A DNA stretch of 64,000 nt from Gammaproteobacteria bacterium RIFCSPHIGHO2_12_FULL_37_14 (lineage in GTDB: Bacteria > Pseudomonadota > Gammaproteobacteria > DSM-16500): the NCBI GenBank assembly GCA_001801485.1, contig MGXV01000067.1:47954-111953 (forward strand), written 5' to 3'. The notes under the pieces were generated by a model, which searched no databases, had not been told where the DNA came from, and was given only the letters and a program-made list of their open reading frames with translations. The position numbers and the translations under genes are program-made. This document shows positions 7,737 to 18,655 of the stretch, piece after piece (within the stretch, counting starts at the first letter, position 1; each line of letters begins with the position of its first letter).

Positions 7737-10700
7737 ATGTTGAAAGAGGTAGCGCAGTGGCTGATAGCGAATAGTCAATATGCTCGTAATGAAATCATGT
7801 TTAATCATGAATCTGTAGCCATTTTAGCTAAACATCTCATTAAAAATAAAACTGACATCCCTACCTATGTATTAGCAGGTTCAGAAGATTTACGAGCGAT
7901 TTTGCCTCATCTTTCCTTAAGCAAAGAAGGAGAGGCAGCACTCATCGTTATCAGGCCTTATGTGCATACGATGGGACTATTCATCCGCAAACAAAAAGAA
8001 GTGATACGATGTTTTTTATTTGATTCTCAAAGTTGGGGTGTACGCTATTATCCCACACGACTCATCATTGATCAATTGAATCAGTATTTTCCACAAGTCG
8101 ATATTATTTTATCCGGGGATCAACTGCAAAACCCAAATATGCAGCGTGGCTGCACAGCACATACATTAACATGGTTATTACAATGTGCAGAAACAAGCGA
8201 GACATTTTTTGATGATATTGATAAACGCGACACCCTCAACGTGCAAAATGTTCATCAAGAACATTATGCACATACTAAGCAATTAGTAGCACAATCGTTT
8301 CCTCCAACTCAAGATCAAACAGACTGTTATTTGAATGATTTAGAACAATTCATCCAGCAATATTATTCACATCCAAATGCGGCATTGAATTTTGAAAAAA
8401 TTGATGCAGTAGCTGCTGAAATGCAAGGGCTTCACTTGATTTCGCCTAGACTATTTGATCACTCTTATTCTATCCAAGTGAAAGAAGGTTCACTTCATAT
8501 CCAATTCAAAAATAAACACGATGCTCTTCATAACAATTTCTTTCTATATAGCGCAGAAAAATATCCATTACAAGTAGATATTTCAACATGCAAGATATTG
8601 CTTGCCGATACAAATGAAATGAAAGTTTGTTATAACCCACAAACCTACACGCTAACATACTCAGCACCACTCGATACGATTCGTCATCAATTTACTGCCT
8701 TATTGACAACTGCAGAAAAAAGAAAAAATTTGTTTACTCAACACATGCGGCAGCAAAGTGCATTATTATCTTCTATTCATGCTGTACAAGAAGCGATAGA
8801 CCTTAGCAAAATATGTAAAAATCATGTGGGTGGTTTTGATCAACATCAAACTCAATTAGCGTTAAAATATTTATTTAGAGATAATCCACGTGTATATATT
8901 CCTACGATAGATGAATTAGAGGCATTATCACTAGATGAGTTAAAAAAAGCGGGTTACCAATACATTGGATTTTCCCATGCCACCACGACGCAACACTCTC
9001 ATCATGCCTTGGGTGTTTGGATCGTCCTGGGTCAGACGACACACATTATCCAAATTTATAATTCATTACCTGAATACGAAGTCATTCAACAAAAAAATAG
9101 CGAGGCAGTGTTATCTCTGCTTCATCTAAAACAAACAGGGGGAGACTGCGAGGTACAAGTCATGTCATCACCCTATTTTCCTCAAGAAGATACTTGGTCA
9201 TGCAGTGTCTATGTGATCGCGCATTTATTACAAGCTAGTAAAATGTCACTCCATCATCCGTCACTAGAAAAATTAGATGTTGAAAAATTAGTGGTAGAAG
9301 ATTATCGCGCTTATCGATACCAAGAACATGAGAATGATAGACATCATCATTATAAAGCTATTCTTCTTAAAGAAATAGTAACGATACCAGCATTAAATCA
9401 TTTAAATACTTTCATAACAGAAGAATTGAAAGATCATTACCAATCGATGCGTCCATTGCGCGAAATGGCCAATAGCTATTGCAATAGCTCATTTAATATT
9501 AATCATACGATAGTAAAATTAGCTAGTCTCTATGCAGACTATAGAGAAACAACGTTTAAAAGCATTCTCCAACAATCGCTTTCAACTATTCCTACCTTAA
9601 CAAATGAACCGCTGCCTAAACAAGGCTTGCAGGTAATTGATTTACTGGAAGGAGAAATTAATTTTATACTAGCCGATAAAGAAAACAAAAAACAATATCT
9701 ACAAAAATTAATTGAAATCTTGATTGCTAATAATGATAACAGTATAGTAATAGAAAAATTCTTAAATGAACTAAACTATCTTGAATATTGTGAACCTATT
9801 CAGCGCCTGCTCAAAACAAAAGACTCGAATCAATTTGTTTTTTCTCTAATAACTAAAATAGTCAATCATACTTTCAAATTAGAAGAATATATGCATAATG
9901 AGGATAAAAGAAAAAAGAAGGAGCAAGCGGTACGTGAAGCAAGAAAAGACAAAATAAAAAAAATAGTATCTAATGAATTACTACATCATTCGATATTGAA
10001 TGATGCATCTCTTTATCGTTGTATTGAGAAATTATATCAAGTTGATCCTATTTTAATAGATGACAAAATCCTCGAGCTCATGATCAAACAAGTTGCAAAT
10101 CGTGGAGAGATAATTACGTTCATTACCACCTTACATCAAACCAACCCCGCATTGATCAATGAGCAAAACATTCAGCTAATCACGAATCATGTTCTGTATG
10201 CAAAGCAGATCGCGGATGCTATAATCATTCTGTATCAAGCTAATCCTGCACTCATCAATGAGCGAAATCGTCAGCTCATTGTGCACGATGCTCAGTATGC
10301 AGATCTTATCGCTCTAGCTTTAACCAAGCTACATCAAACTGATCCTGCGCTCCTCAATGAGGAAAATTATCAACTCATAATGAATCATACTCGCTATGCT
10401 GTTGGTATCAGTTATGTTTTAGCCCTACAACAAAACAATCCTGCTCTAGCAAATGAAATAAAATGTCAACTCATTACAACTAACAATCCTTATGCTGAAA
10501 ATATAAATCGTGCTTTAGAAAAATTATATCGAGCAAATTCAGCACTCACTAATGAACAAAATCTTAACTTCATTATGACGAATGCTCAGTATGCTATCCC
10601 TATCAGCCATGCTTTAGTCAATTTGTATCAAACCAATGCTGAACTGGTGAGCAAGGAAAATGGTCAGCTGATTGTGAACTATGCTCCGTATGGATGGGAG

Positions 10701-11774
10701 ATAGGTAATGCTTTATATGAATTATACCAAGCTAATCCTAAATTAGTGGATGAGCAGCACTTTAAACTCATTGTGAACCATGCTCCACATGCAAAAAATA
10801 TTGCACATGCTTTAGTCACGCTACATCAAGCCAATCCAGCACTCGTCAATGATCAAAATCGTCAGCTCATTGAAAACTTTGCCCCGCATGCATCAACGAT
10901 AAGCAATGCGATAGCAAAATTACATCAAATTAACTCTACCCTGGTGAGTGATGTCAATTGTCAGCTCATTGCAACTTATGCTACTAAAGCTGACGATATC
11001 TGCCATGCTATAGAAAAGTTACATCAAACCAATCCTACACTCGTGAATGATCAAAATTTTAAGCTCATTGTGAATCGTGCTACTTATGCTAATGACATCG
11101 CTGATGCTTTAATCATACTACATCTAGTTGATCCGGCACTCGTCAATAATCAAAATCGTCAGTTTATTGCACGCAACACTACGTATGTAAGGCTTATCGC
11201 CCACGCATTAGCCACGTTACATCAAGCTGATCCGGCACTCGTCAATGATCAAAATCGTCAGCTCATTGCACATCATGCTGAATTTGCAGGGGATATTAGT
11301 CATATTTTTAGTGTTCTACGTCAAATCAATCCTGCGCTGGTGAATGAGCCACTTTTTAAACTCATAGCGAATCATGCTCAAGATGCCTGGTGGATCATCT
11401 ATGCTATCAACATACTGCGCCGAATCAATATTCAATTAATCAATGAGCAATGCATGACGCTTCTTGCCGACCATGCTCAGGATGCAAAGCTGATCGCAGA
11501 TGCTTTATCTTTATTATATAAAGTTGATCCAGCTCTCGCCAATCAGCAAAACCTTGAAAAACTTACTCACCCGGATAATATAAATCAATTAAATGAATTA
11601 GCGAATGGAATATTACACGAAAAGACGCTGGAGAAGTTCGGTACTGATAATCCCGCACCACTTACTCAAGATAAGCAAATAAGTACTAGTCAAGCACGGT
11701 TGTTTGCAGCGAATAACAAGCAACACCAAGAATCCAATACTTCGCTACCAAAAAGAAATTGTACTTTGATCTAA
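7737..11774 (+). CDS. Giant protein: two clan CE protease-like domains, helical repeats, CaaX end
   Basis: A 1345-residue cytosolic-looking protein without signal peptide. Domain one (about 1-200) has His77, Asp96 ('CFLFDS') and Cys139 ('QNPNMQRGC'), the His-Asp-Gln-Cys order of Ulp1/YopJ-type clan CE enzymes; the Gln is Gln131 or shifted by one residue. Domain two (about 350-540) repeats it with His423 ('HHALGVWIV'), Asn442 ('IYNS') and Gln483-x5-Cys489. A charged helix region at 700-755 leads into about 15 repeats of 33 residues (759-1275, consensus LHQxNPALVNxQNxQLI). The last four residues are Cys-Thr-Leu-Ile, a CaaX box, preceded by Lys-Arg-Asn. The start has GAGGATGG upstream. It is most likely a secreted effector; activity as deSUMOylase, deubiquitinase or acetyltransferase cannot be told apart. 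Confidence 0.85.
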   Translation: MLKEVAQWLIANSQYARNEIMFNHESVAILAKHLIKNKTDIPTYVLAGSEDLRAILPHLSLSKEGEAALIVIRPYVHTMGLFIRKQKEVIRCFLFDSQSWGVRYYPTRLIIDQLNQYFPQVDIILSGDQLQNPNMQRGCTAHTLTWLLQCAETSETFFDDIDKRDTLNVQNVHQEHYAHTKQLVAQSFPPTQDQTDCYLNDLEQFIQQYYSHPNAALNFEKIDAVAAEMQGLHLISPRLFDHSYSIQVKEGSLHIQFKNKHDALHNNFFLYSAEKYPLQVDISTCKILLADTNEMKVCYNPQTYTLTYSAPLDTIRHQFTALLTTAEKRKNLFTQHMRQQSALLSSIHAVQEAIDLSKICKNHVGGFDQHQTQLALKYLFRDNPRVYIPTIDELEALSLDELKKAGYQYIGFSHATTTQHSHHALGVWIVLGQTTHIIQIYNSLPEYEVIQQKNSEAVLSLLHLKQTGGDCEVQVMSSPYFPQEDTWSCSVYVIAHLLQASKMSLHHPSLEKLDVEKLVVEDYRAYRYQEHENDRHHHYKAILLKEIVTIPALNHLNTFITEELKDHYQSMRPLREMANSYCNSSFNINHTIVKLASLYADYRETTFKSILQQSLSTIPTLTNEPLPKQGLQVIDLLEGEINFILADKENKKQYLQKLIEILIANNDNSIVIEKFLNELNYLEYCEPIQRLLKTKDSNQFVFSLITKIVNHTFKLEEYMHNEDKRKKKEQAVREARKDKIKKIVSNELLHHSILNDASLYRCIEKLYQVDPILIDDKILELMIKQVANRGEIITFITTLHQTNPALINEQNIQLITNHVLYAKQIADAIIILYQANPALINERNRQLIVHDAQYADLIALALTKLHQTDPALLNEENYQLIMNHTRYAVGISYVLALQQNNPALANEIKCQLITTNNPYAENINRALEKLYRANSALTNEQNLNFIMTNAQYAIPISHALVNLYQTNAELVSKENGQLIVNYAPYGWEIGNALYELYQANPKLVDEQHFKLIVNHAPHAKNIAHALVTLHQANPALVNDQNRQLIENFAPHASTISNAIAKLHQINSTLVSDVNCQLIATYATKADDICHAIEKLHQTNPTLVNDQNFKLIVNRATYANDIADALIILHLVDPALVNNQNRQFIARNTTYVRLIAHALATLHQADPALVNDQNRQLIAHHAEFAGDISHIFSVLRQINPALVNEPLFKLIANHAQDAWWIIYAINILRRINIQLINEQCMTLLADHAQDAKLIADALSLLYKVDPALANQQNLEKLTHPDNINQLNELANGILHEKTLEKFGTDNPAPLTQDKQISTSQARLFAANNKQHQESNTSLPKRNCTLI
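10011..11560 (+). repeat. Tandem repeats encoding about fifteen 33-residue helical units
   Basis: Within the gene at 7737, a unit of about 99 bases recurs some 15 times, with a partial sixteenth. Each unit encodes a pair of helices with the frame 'ALxxLHQxNPALVNxQNxQLIxxHAxxAxxI'. The DNA copies have diverged but short identical blocks remain, for example CACTCGTCAATGATCAAAATCGTCAGCTCATTG in units near 10840 and 11240, which suggests recent duplication or gene conversion between units. Confidence 0.9.
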
Positions 11775-11796
11775 GCTTTTTATTATTTAAAAGCTT
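11773..11796. terminator. Possible bidirectional terminator between convergent genes
   Basis: AAGCTTTT (11773-11780) and AAAAGCTT (11789-11796) form an eight-base palindrome with an eight-base AT loop. It overlaps the stop codons of the two converging genes at 7737 and 11787. The U-run is inside the stem, so termination strength is doubtful. Confidence 0.3.
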
Positions 11797-13025
11797 CGTC
11801 GTCTAGAGGAATAAGAATTTTGATCCGAAACGTTCGTCACATCGTCATCGGTAAGACTACGAATACCTTGCATATGCATTGCTTGCCCTATTGCTGTTGC
11901 TGTGTCTTGATGTCCACCAGCAATGGCCAATCTTATCGCTAATGCAGTGGTTCTTGCATCTGTACCTTTATAGAAAAATAAAGTGGCTAAATGAGTATGT
12001 CCATTCATACTTGCTACTTCTAATGCACTTTGTTCCTGTTCATTAATGTTATCTAATTCAACATCGCTATCAATTAAAAAATTAACAAAATATAAATTAT
12101 TTGAACGCACAGCATAATACAACAAAGAGTTCTCCAGCATATCTTTCGCATTTAAATCAAGATTGATATCAGATTGTTGAGTAGCGACTAATTTCATCAA
12201 GAGGTCACATACTTCCATTGATTGCTGTGAGACAAGTGCTTTTTTTATCGCCGCCCAAGGACCCGTAGCAAAAAAATTAATAAATATCTCTAATAAATTA
12301 ATCACTTCTTCATTTTGAGCAAGTTCTAAATTAAAATATTCCGCTTTTTGTGCAGCCTTTAGTAAGCTCCATGGCGCATTGAATTGATAATTCACTTTCG
12401 GATTCAGCATATTCGGTTCACGTTCGATTAATAGCTTAACAATTTCAGTTTGATTGCTATGCAAAGATCTTATTTTTTGTGATGATGCCATTTCTATCAC
12501 GCGTGGATTAATGATCGCACCGTATTGAAGCAGTAGCCTGACCATCGTAATATCACAACGATCACATGCATCTGCCAGCATATTTGCGCTTCCTTGGCCA
12601 AAATTTCCCTCGCCACTTTTATCAAAGTTATTAACATCTGCTTGATGGTGATCAAGGAACCATTTAACAAGCTCATGGTTGCCCGCTAATACGGCAAGAT
12701 GGCAAGGTGTTTGCCCAAATGTATTTTTGTGATGATAAGCCGTGGAAGAAAGTAATTGTTCATCAATTAAAAGATCTCTCAGTACTTTAGAATTAGTTCG
12801 ACAGGCATAGGCGAAAATATTATCTTGTCTTGGTGACACTCTTAAAACAGTGAATGCAGATTTTAAAACATCTTTTTTCCCAGCATCTAAATATTGCTTG
12901 ATAATTTCAATCACCCAATTGCCTTTATTATTCTGCTCGGTATCCGCTGTGCTCAGTTCTTTGTTGAGTTGAATCACTAAGCTATTACGGTCTAAGTGAT
13001 TGGTAGTTGCTGGTCTTTGAAACAT
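11787..13025 (-). CDS. Ankyrin repeat protein
   Basis: A 412-residue soluble protein with degenerate ankyrin repeats: 'NIFAYACRTNSKVLRDLLI' (about 70-90), 'NTFGQTPCHLAVLAGNHELVKWFLDHHQADVNNFD' written here as its first part, 'MLADACDRCDITMVRLLLQYGA' (about 150), 'NSLLYYAVRSNNLYFVNFLI' (about 300) and 'SALEVASMNGHTHLATLFF' (about 335). No signal peptide or enzyme domain is evident, and the end is Arg-rich ('SSRRRSF'). I start it at the ATG at 13025 because AGGAGA lies about nine bases upstream; a TTG 33 bases earlier is also in frame. Its partner is the convergent 1345-residue protein. Ankyrin proteins of this kind are frequent effectors in Legionella and Coxiella, so a role in host interaction is likely but not shown. 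Confidence 0.85.
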   Translation of the reverse strand: MFQRPATTNHLDRNSLVIQLNKELSTADTEQNNKGNWVIEIIKQYLDAGKKDVLKSAFTVLRVSPRQDNIFAYACRTNSKVLRDLLIDEQLLSSTAYHHKNTFGQTPCHLAVLAGNHELVKWFLDHHQADVNNFDKSGEGNFGQGSANMLADACDRCDITMVRLLLQYGAIINPRVIEMASSQKIRSLHSNQTEIVKLLIEREPNMLNPKVNYQFNAPWSLLKAAQKAEYFNLELAQNEEVINLLEIFINFFATGPWAAIKKALVSQQSMEVCDLLMKLVATQQSDINLDLNAKDMLENSLLYYAVRSNNLYFVNFLIDSDVELDNINEQEQSALEVASMNGHTHLATLFFYKGTDARTTALAIRLAIAGGHQDTATAIGQAMHMQGIRSLTDDDVTNVSDQNSYSSRRRSF

Positions 13026-13169
13026 ATTATTATTTCTCCTCATCACACTTACCCACAAAGCACTTTATAGCACATAAAATATACTAAATAAAGCTAAAAT
13101 TGACGATTTTGATCGATTATGCGTCATTTTCTTTGAAAAATGGAGACTGGGAGGAATTGATGAAAATCT

Positions 13170-14201
13170 TTATAAACTACCACTTTCCAATCCGCGTTTT
13201 TCTAAAATTTCACGCAGCGCTTTTAAGGCATTCATTTGAATTTGCCGCACTCGTTCACGCGTCAATCCTACTGCTTTGCCTACTTCTTCTAAAGTTTGTC
13301 GGTCATAACCACCCAAACCAAAACGACGGCAGAGTACTTCTCGTTGCTTCTCATGTAATTCAAGCAAGCATTCCGTTAAACTATCATGTGCGTATTGATT
13401 GGCAAGTATGTCTGCAGGATCAAGGGCATTTTTATCTGCAATGGCTTCAATCAGTGGTTTCTGTGAAGCATTTTCACCTGCTACTTGCGCATCTAAGGAA
13501 ATGATGTGCTCATTTAGCTCCATCATATTTTTAACATCATCAATGGATCGATCTAGAGCGTGTGCAATATCACCATAGGTAGGTTCGCGTGATTGTTTCT
13601 TCATTAATTCACGTGCAGTAGTTAAATATAAATTAAGCTCTCTTAAAACATGAATAGGCAAACGAATGGTTCGCGTTTGATTCATAATAGCGCGTTCGAT
13701 GGTTTGTCGAATCCACCAGGTTGCATAAGTTGAAAAACGAAACCCTCGTTCTGGATCAAATTTTTCAACTGCGCGTAATAAACCTAAATTACCTTCCTCA
13801 ATGAGATCCGAAAAATCCAAACCACGATTATAATATTTACGAGCGATTTTCACCACCAAACGTAAATTACTCTCAATCATTTTTCGTCTGGCTTTTTCAT
13901 CACCTTTTAATGTAAGCCTTCCATAATGCACTTCCTCTTCTGCAGATAAAAGTGGTGAAAACCCAATTTCTTTAAGATACATTTGAGTAGAATCAAATGC
14001 GGCAGTTGATACTTTAATTTTTGATTCTTTAATTTTCGTATCAGAGTTTTTAGCAGCAGGATTTTTTTTAGGTTTTGAAATATCATCCCTTTCATCAGCT
14101 ACATCGACATCTGGCGATTCGTCTTTGTATTTCACAGTTAGCATTTCCTCATGATGAGTTTTGCGTTTACTGCGTTTAACATGTTTATGGTGCTTTACCA
14201 T
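13170..14201 (-). CDS. rpoS: RNA polymerase sigma factor RpoS
   Basis: Stationary-phase and stress sigma factor of the sigma-70 family, 343 residues. Region 1.2 appears as '[27 protein letters not shown]' in part, region 2 as '[29 protein letters not shown]' and '[19 protein letters not shown]' in part, region 3 as '[14 protein letters not shown]', and region 4 as '[20 protein letters not shown]' and '[20 protein letters not shown]'. The N-terminal 60 residues are very basic and variable, as usual. It is the last gene of the run eno-ftsB-surE-rpoS, 29 bases after surE. The pcm and nlpD genes that separate surE and rpoS in many gammaproteobacteria are absent. In Legionella RpoS controls the switch to the transmissive phase. 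Confidence 0.96.
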   Translation of the reverse strand: MVKHHKHVKRSKRKTHHEEMLTVKYKDESPDVDVADERDDISKPKKNPAAKNSDTKIKESKIKVSTAAFDSTQMYLKEIGFSPLLSAEEEVHYGRLTLKGDEKARRKMIESNLRLVVKIARKYYNRGLDFSDLIEEGNLGLLRAVEKFDPERGFRFSTYATWWIRQTIERAIMNQTRTIRLPIHVLRELNLYLTTARELMKKQSREPTYGDIAHALDRSIDDVKNMMELNEHIISLDAQVAGENASQKPLIEAIADKNALDPADILANQYAHDSLTECLLELHEKQREVLCRRFGLGGYDRQTLEEVGKAVGLTRERVRQIQMNALKALREILEKRGLESGSL

Positions 14202-14230
14202 ACGATGCCTAACTTACATTATATCAAAAT

Positions 14231-14986
14231 TTACCCTACCTGTAATGATTGCACCCAACCGGATAACTCATCTAACACTTTATAATGAGTCAAATCAAGC
14301 TGTAAGGGGGTAACTGAAACATAACCTGAATTGACTGCATAAAAATCAGTCCCTGGCCCTGCATCTTGTTCTGGACCAGGTTGACCAATCCAGTAAATTT
14401 TTCGGCCACGAGGATCGATTGCTTTAATAGTAGGCTCTGCTTTATGGCGTGTACCCAATCTTGTCACTTGTATGCCACGCAATTCAGAAAAAGGCATATC
14501 TGGAACATTAACATTTAATATGGTATCAAACGTTAATGGTGTTTCGCGCAAGCGCTCCACCAGAATTTTTGCAATTTGCGCAGCCGTATCATAATGATTA
14601 CAGCGTGGGCCCGCTAAAGAAATAGCAATAGATGGCAATCCAAGAAAACGTCCTTCTGTAGCCGCTGCAACTGTTCCTGAATACAGAACATCATCGCTCA
14701 GATTAGAACCCTCATTAATACCGGAAACTACCATATCAGGCGTTTCTTTCAATAATCCCGTTACCGCTAAATGAACACAATCCGTTGGTGTGCCATTCAC
14801 ACTATAGAATCCATTGGAAGCAGTAACAATTCTCAATGGATGCTCCAAACTTAATGAATTACTGACACCGCTCCGATTACGATCGGGTGCCACGACAGTA
14901 ACATCAGCGAACTTGCTTAACATATTAGCAAGATGTGTCAGCCCCGGTGCATGTACACCATCGTCATTACAAATTAAAATTTTCAT
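14231..14986 (-). CDS. surE: 5'/3'-nucleotidase SurE
   Basis: SurE is a metal-dependent nucleotidase that removes phosphate from nucleoside monophosphates and is tied to stationary-phase survival. The 251-residue length is standard. The N-terminal '[13 protein letters not shown]' carries the Asp8-Asp9 metal ligands; '[15 protein letters not shown]' and '[11 protein letters not shown]' build the active site, and '[24 protein letters not shown]' in part gives the conserved Asn. AAAGGG lies just before the ATG, inside the end of ftsB, whose stop is one base upstream. Coupled translation with ftsB and co-transcription with rpoS are likely. Confidence 0.96.
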   Translation of the reverse strand: MKILICNDDGVHAPGLTHLANMLSKFADVTVVAPDRNRSGVSNSLSLEHPLRIVTASNGFYSVNGTPTDCVHLAVTGLLKETPDMVVSGINEGSNLSDDVLYSGTVAAATEGRFLGLPSIAISLAGPRCNHYDTAAQIAKILVERLRETPLTFDTILNVNVPDMPFSELRGIQVTRLGTRHKAEPTIKAIDPRGRKIYWIGQPGPEQDAGPGTDFYAVNSGYVSVTPLQLDLTHYKVLDELSGWVQSLQVG

Positions 14987-14987
14987 G

Positions 14988-17399
<2,412 letters not shown>

Positions 17400-17400
17400 A

Positions 17401-18444
17401 CTAATGTGCCCATTCGTAAACCAACTGATTTTCATCTTCGGCTGGTACTTGGATAAGACGTTGACCAATACTGGCGTGTTGCTGGAAAGAAGTTAATGAA
17501 CCTCGAATTAAAACAGATAATTTAACACTGCTGCCCGAGACTTGCAAAAGTTGTACTTGCTGCACTGGCGAGAGTTGTTTGAGATATTGCATCAATTGAA
17601 CTAAATCATCTCGTTGTGTAATATTAGTTACTTCCAGTTTAAGCCACATCGACGGATTATCCACTGCTTTTACAATGTATCGCTTAGATAAGGTTTGTCC
17701 AATTTGAGCAACAACATCCGCAACGACAGTTTTAGCAGTGACGCCAGAGAGAGCCCAATGCCATTGTTCACCATTTAAAATAAACTGCCATTCACTTTCA
17801 AAATCACTATCGTGCTGTTGAAGATGTCCAATTAATAAGGCATCTGGCGCATAACGCTTGCTGACTTCTTTGAGAAGCGGTAAAGATTTGTCTATAACAT
17901 TCTCAGCTGAAATATGATCGATATCTTCAACATCCATCATCGGGAAAATTAAAGGTATACCAGAATTTTTAGCTTGTTGTTTCATATAACTCAATATATT
18001 CGAGGTGGATTCTTCATTACCAATAATCTCCCGATTATCATGTTTATCCGTGTATACCAACCAGACCAATATCAAGGGTCTATTTTGTCCCCAAGAAGAA
18101 ATTCCCGCACGTTTTAATAAACGATTAACATCATTAACGTTAAAATGAACTTGGAGTAAATATTGTGATGCTGAAGTGGAGGGAGTCAGATAGCTGAATT
18201 CTTGTACATAATATTCTGCTCTTTTTAAATTTGTGTGAATGAGCGAATTTTTTTCAATTTGCGGATCACCGCTTACTTTCATTAAAACCTGAAGAAAGCC
18301 ATCTTTAATGGCTTGTTCACGTTCCTCTGTTGACTGAGAAGCAACTGAAATCTCTGCTTGATAGAGGCTAGAAACTTTCACTGCTTGGGCTAAACGAATT
18401 GGCAAAACTATCATGAGAATGATAATTAATAACGATTTTTTCAT
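17401..18444 (-). CDS. DUF2066 domain-containing exported protein
   Basis: A 347-residue protein with an N-terminal signal peptide (hydrophobic residues 4-15, likely cleavage after 'RLAQA' near residue 21). 'VSSLYQAEISVASQSTEER' at the mature start and 'ILVWLVY' near residue 125 match the DUF2066 family, found next to hda or purM in gammaproteobacteria. Its function is unknown; the location should be periplasmic. hda begins one base after its stop, so translation is probably coupled. No lipobox or enzyme motif is visible. Confidence 0.88.
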   Translation of the reverse strand: MKKSLLIIILMIVLPIRLAQAVKVSSLYQAEISVASQSTEEREQAIKDGFLQVLMKVSGDPQIEKNSLIHTNLKRAEYYVQEFSYLTPSTSASQYLLQVHFNVNDVNRLLKRAGISSWGQNRPLILVWLVYTDKHDNREIIGNEESTSNILSYMKQQAKNSGIPLIFPMMDVEDIDHISAENVIDKSLPLLKEVSKRYAPDALLIGHLQQHDSDFESEWQFILNGEQWHWALSGVTAKTVVADVVAQIGQTLSKRYIVKAVDNPSMWLKLEVTNITQRDDLVQLMQYLKQLSPVQQVQLLQVSGSSVKLSVLIRGSLTSFQQHASIGQRLIQVPAEDENQLVYEWAH

Positions 18445-18655
18445 GATTTAATATCCTAACGAGATCGGCACACCGAATAAAACTATTATACATAGAAAAT
18501 TTGATCATAAACTGGATTTTTGAACTATACTCGTGGCATCGCTACTTGAACACTGACTGTATACATAAAAACGATTACGTTGTGAGTGAAGAGATGAACG
18601 TTTACAATTCAAGATTGTAATATTAGTCCACCGCTACTCACAATGACCAGACCTA

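Noticed and set aside
13100..13504. Open frame on the plus strand opposite the 3' part of rpoS
   Set aside because: It is the antisense shadow of a well-conserved gene and has no ribosome site or family resemblance.
18445..18655. Divergent gap before the glycosyltransferase gene examined for a tRNA or small RNA
   Set aside because: No cloverleaf, CCA end or terminator hairpin could be drawn; only an eight-codon frame at 18643 overlapping the start codon, which looks accidental.
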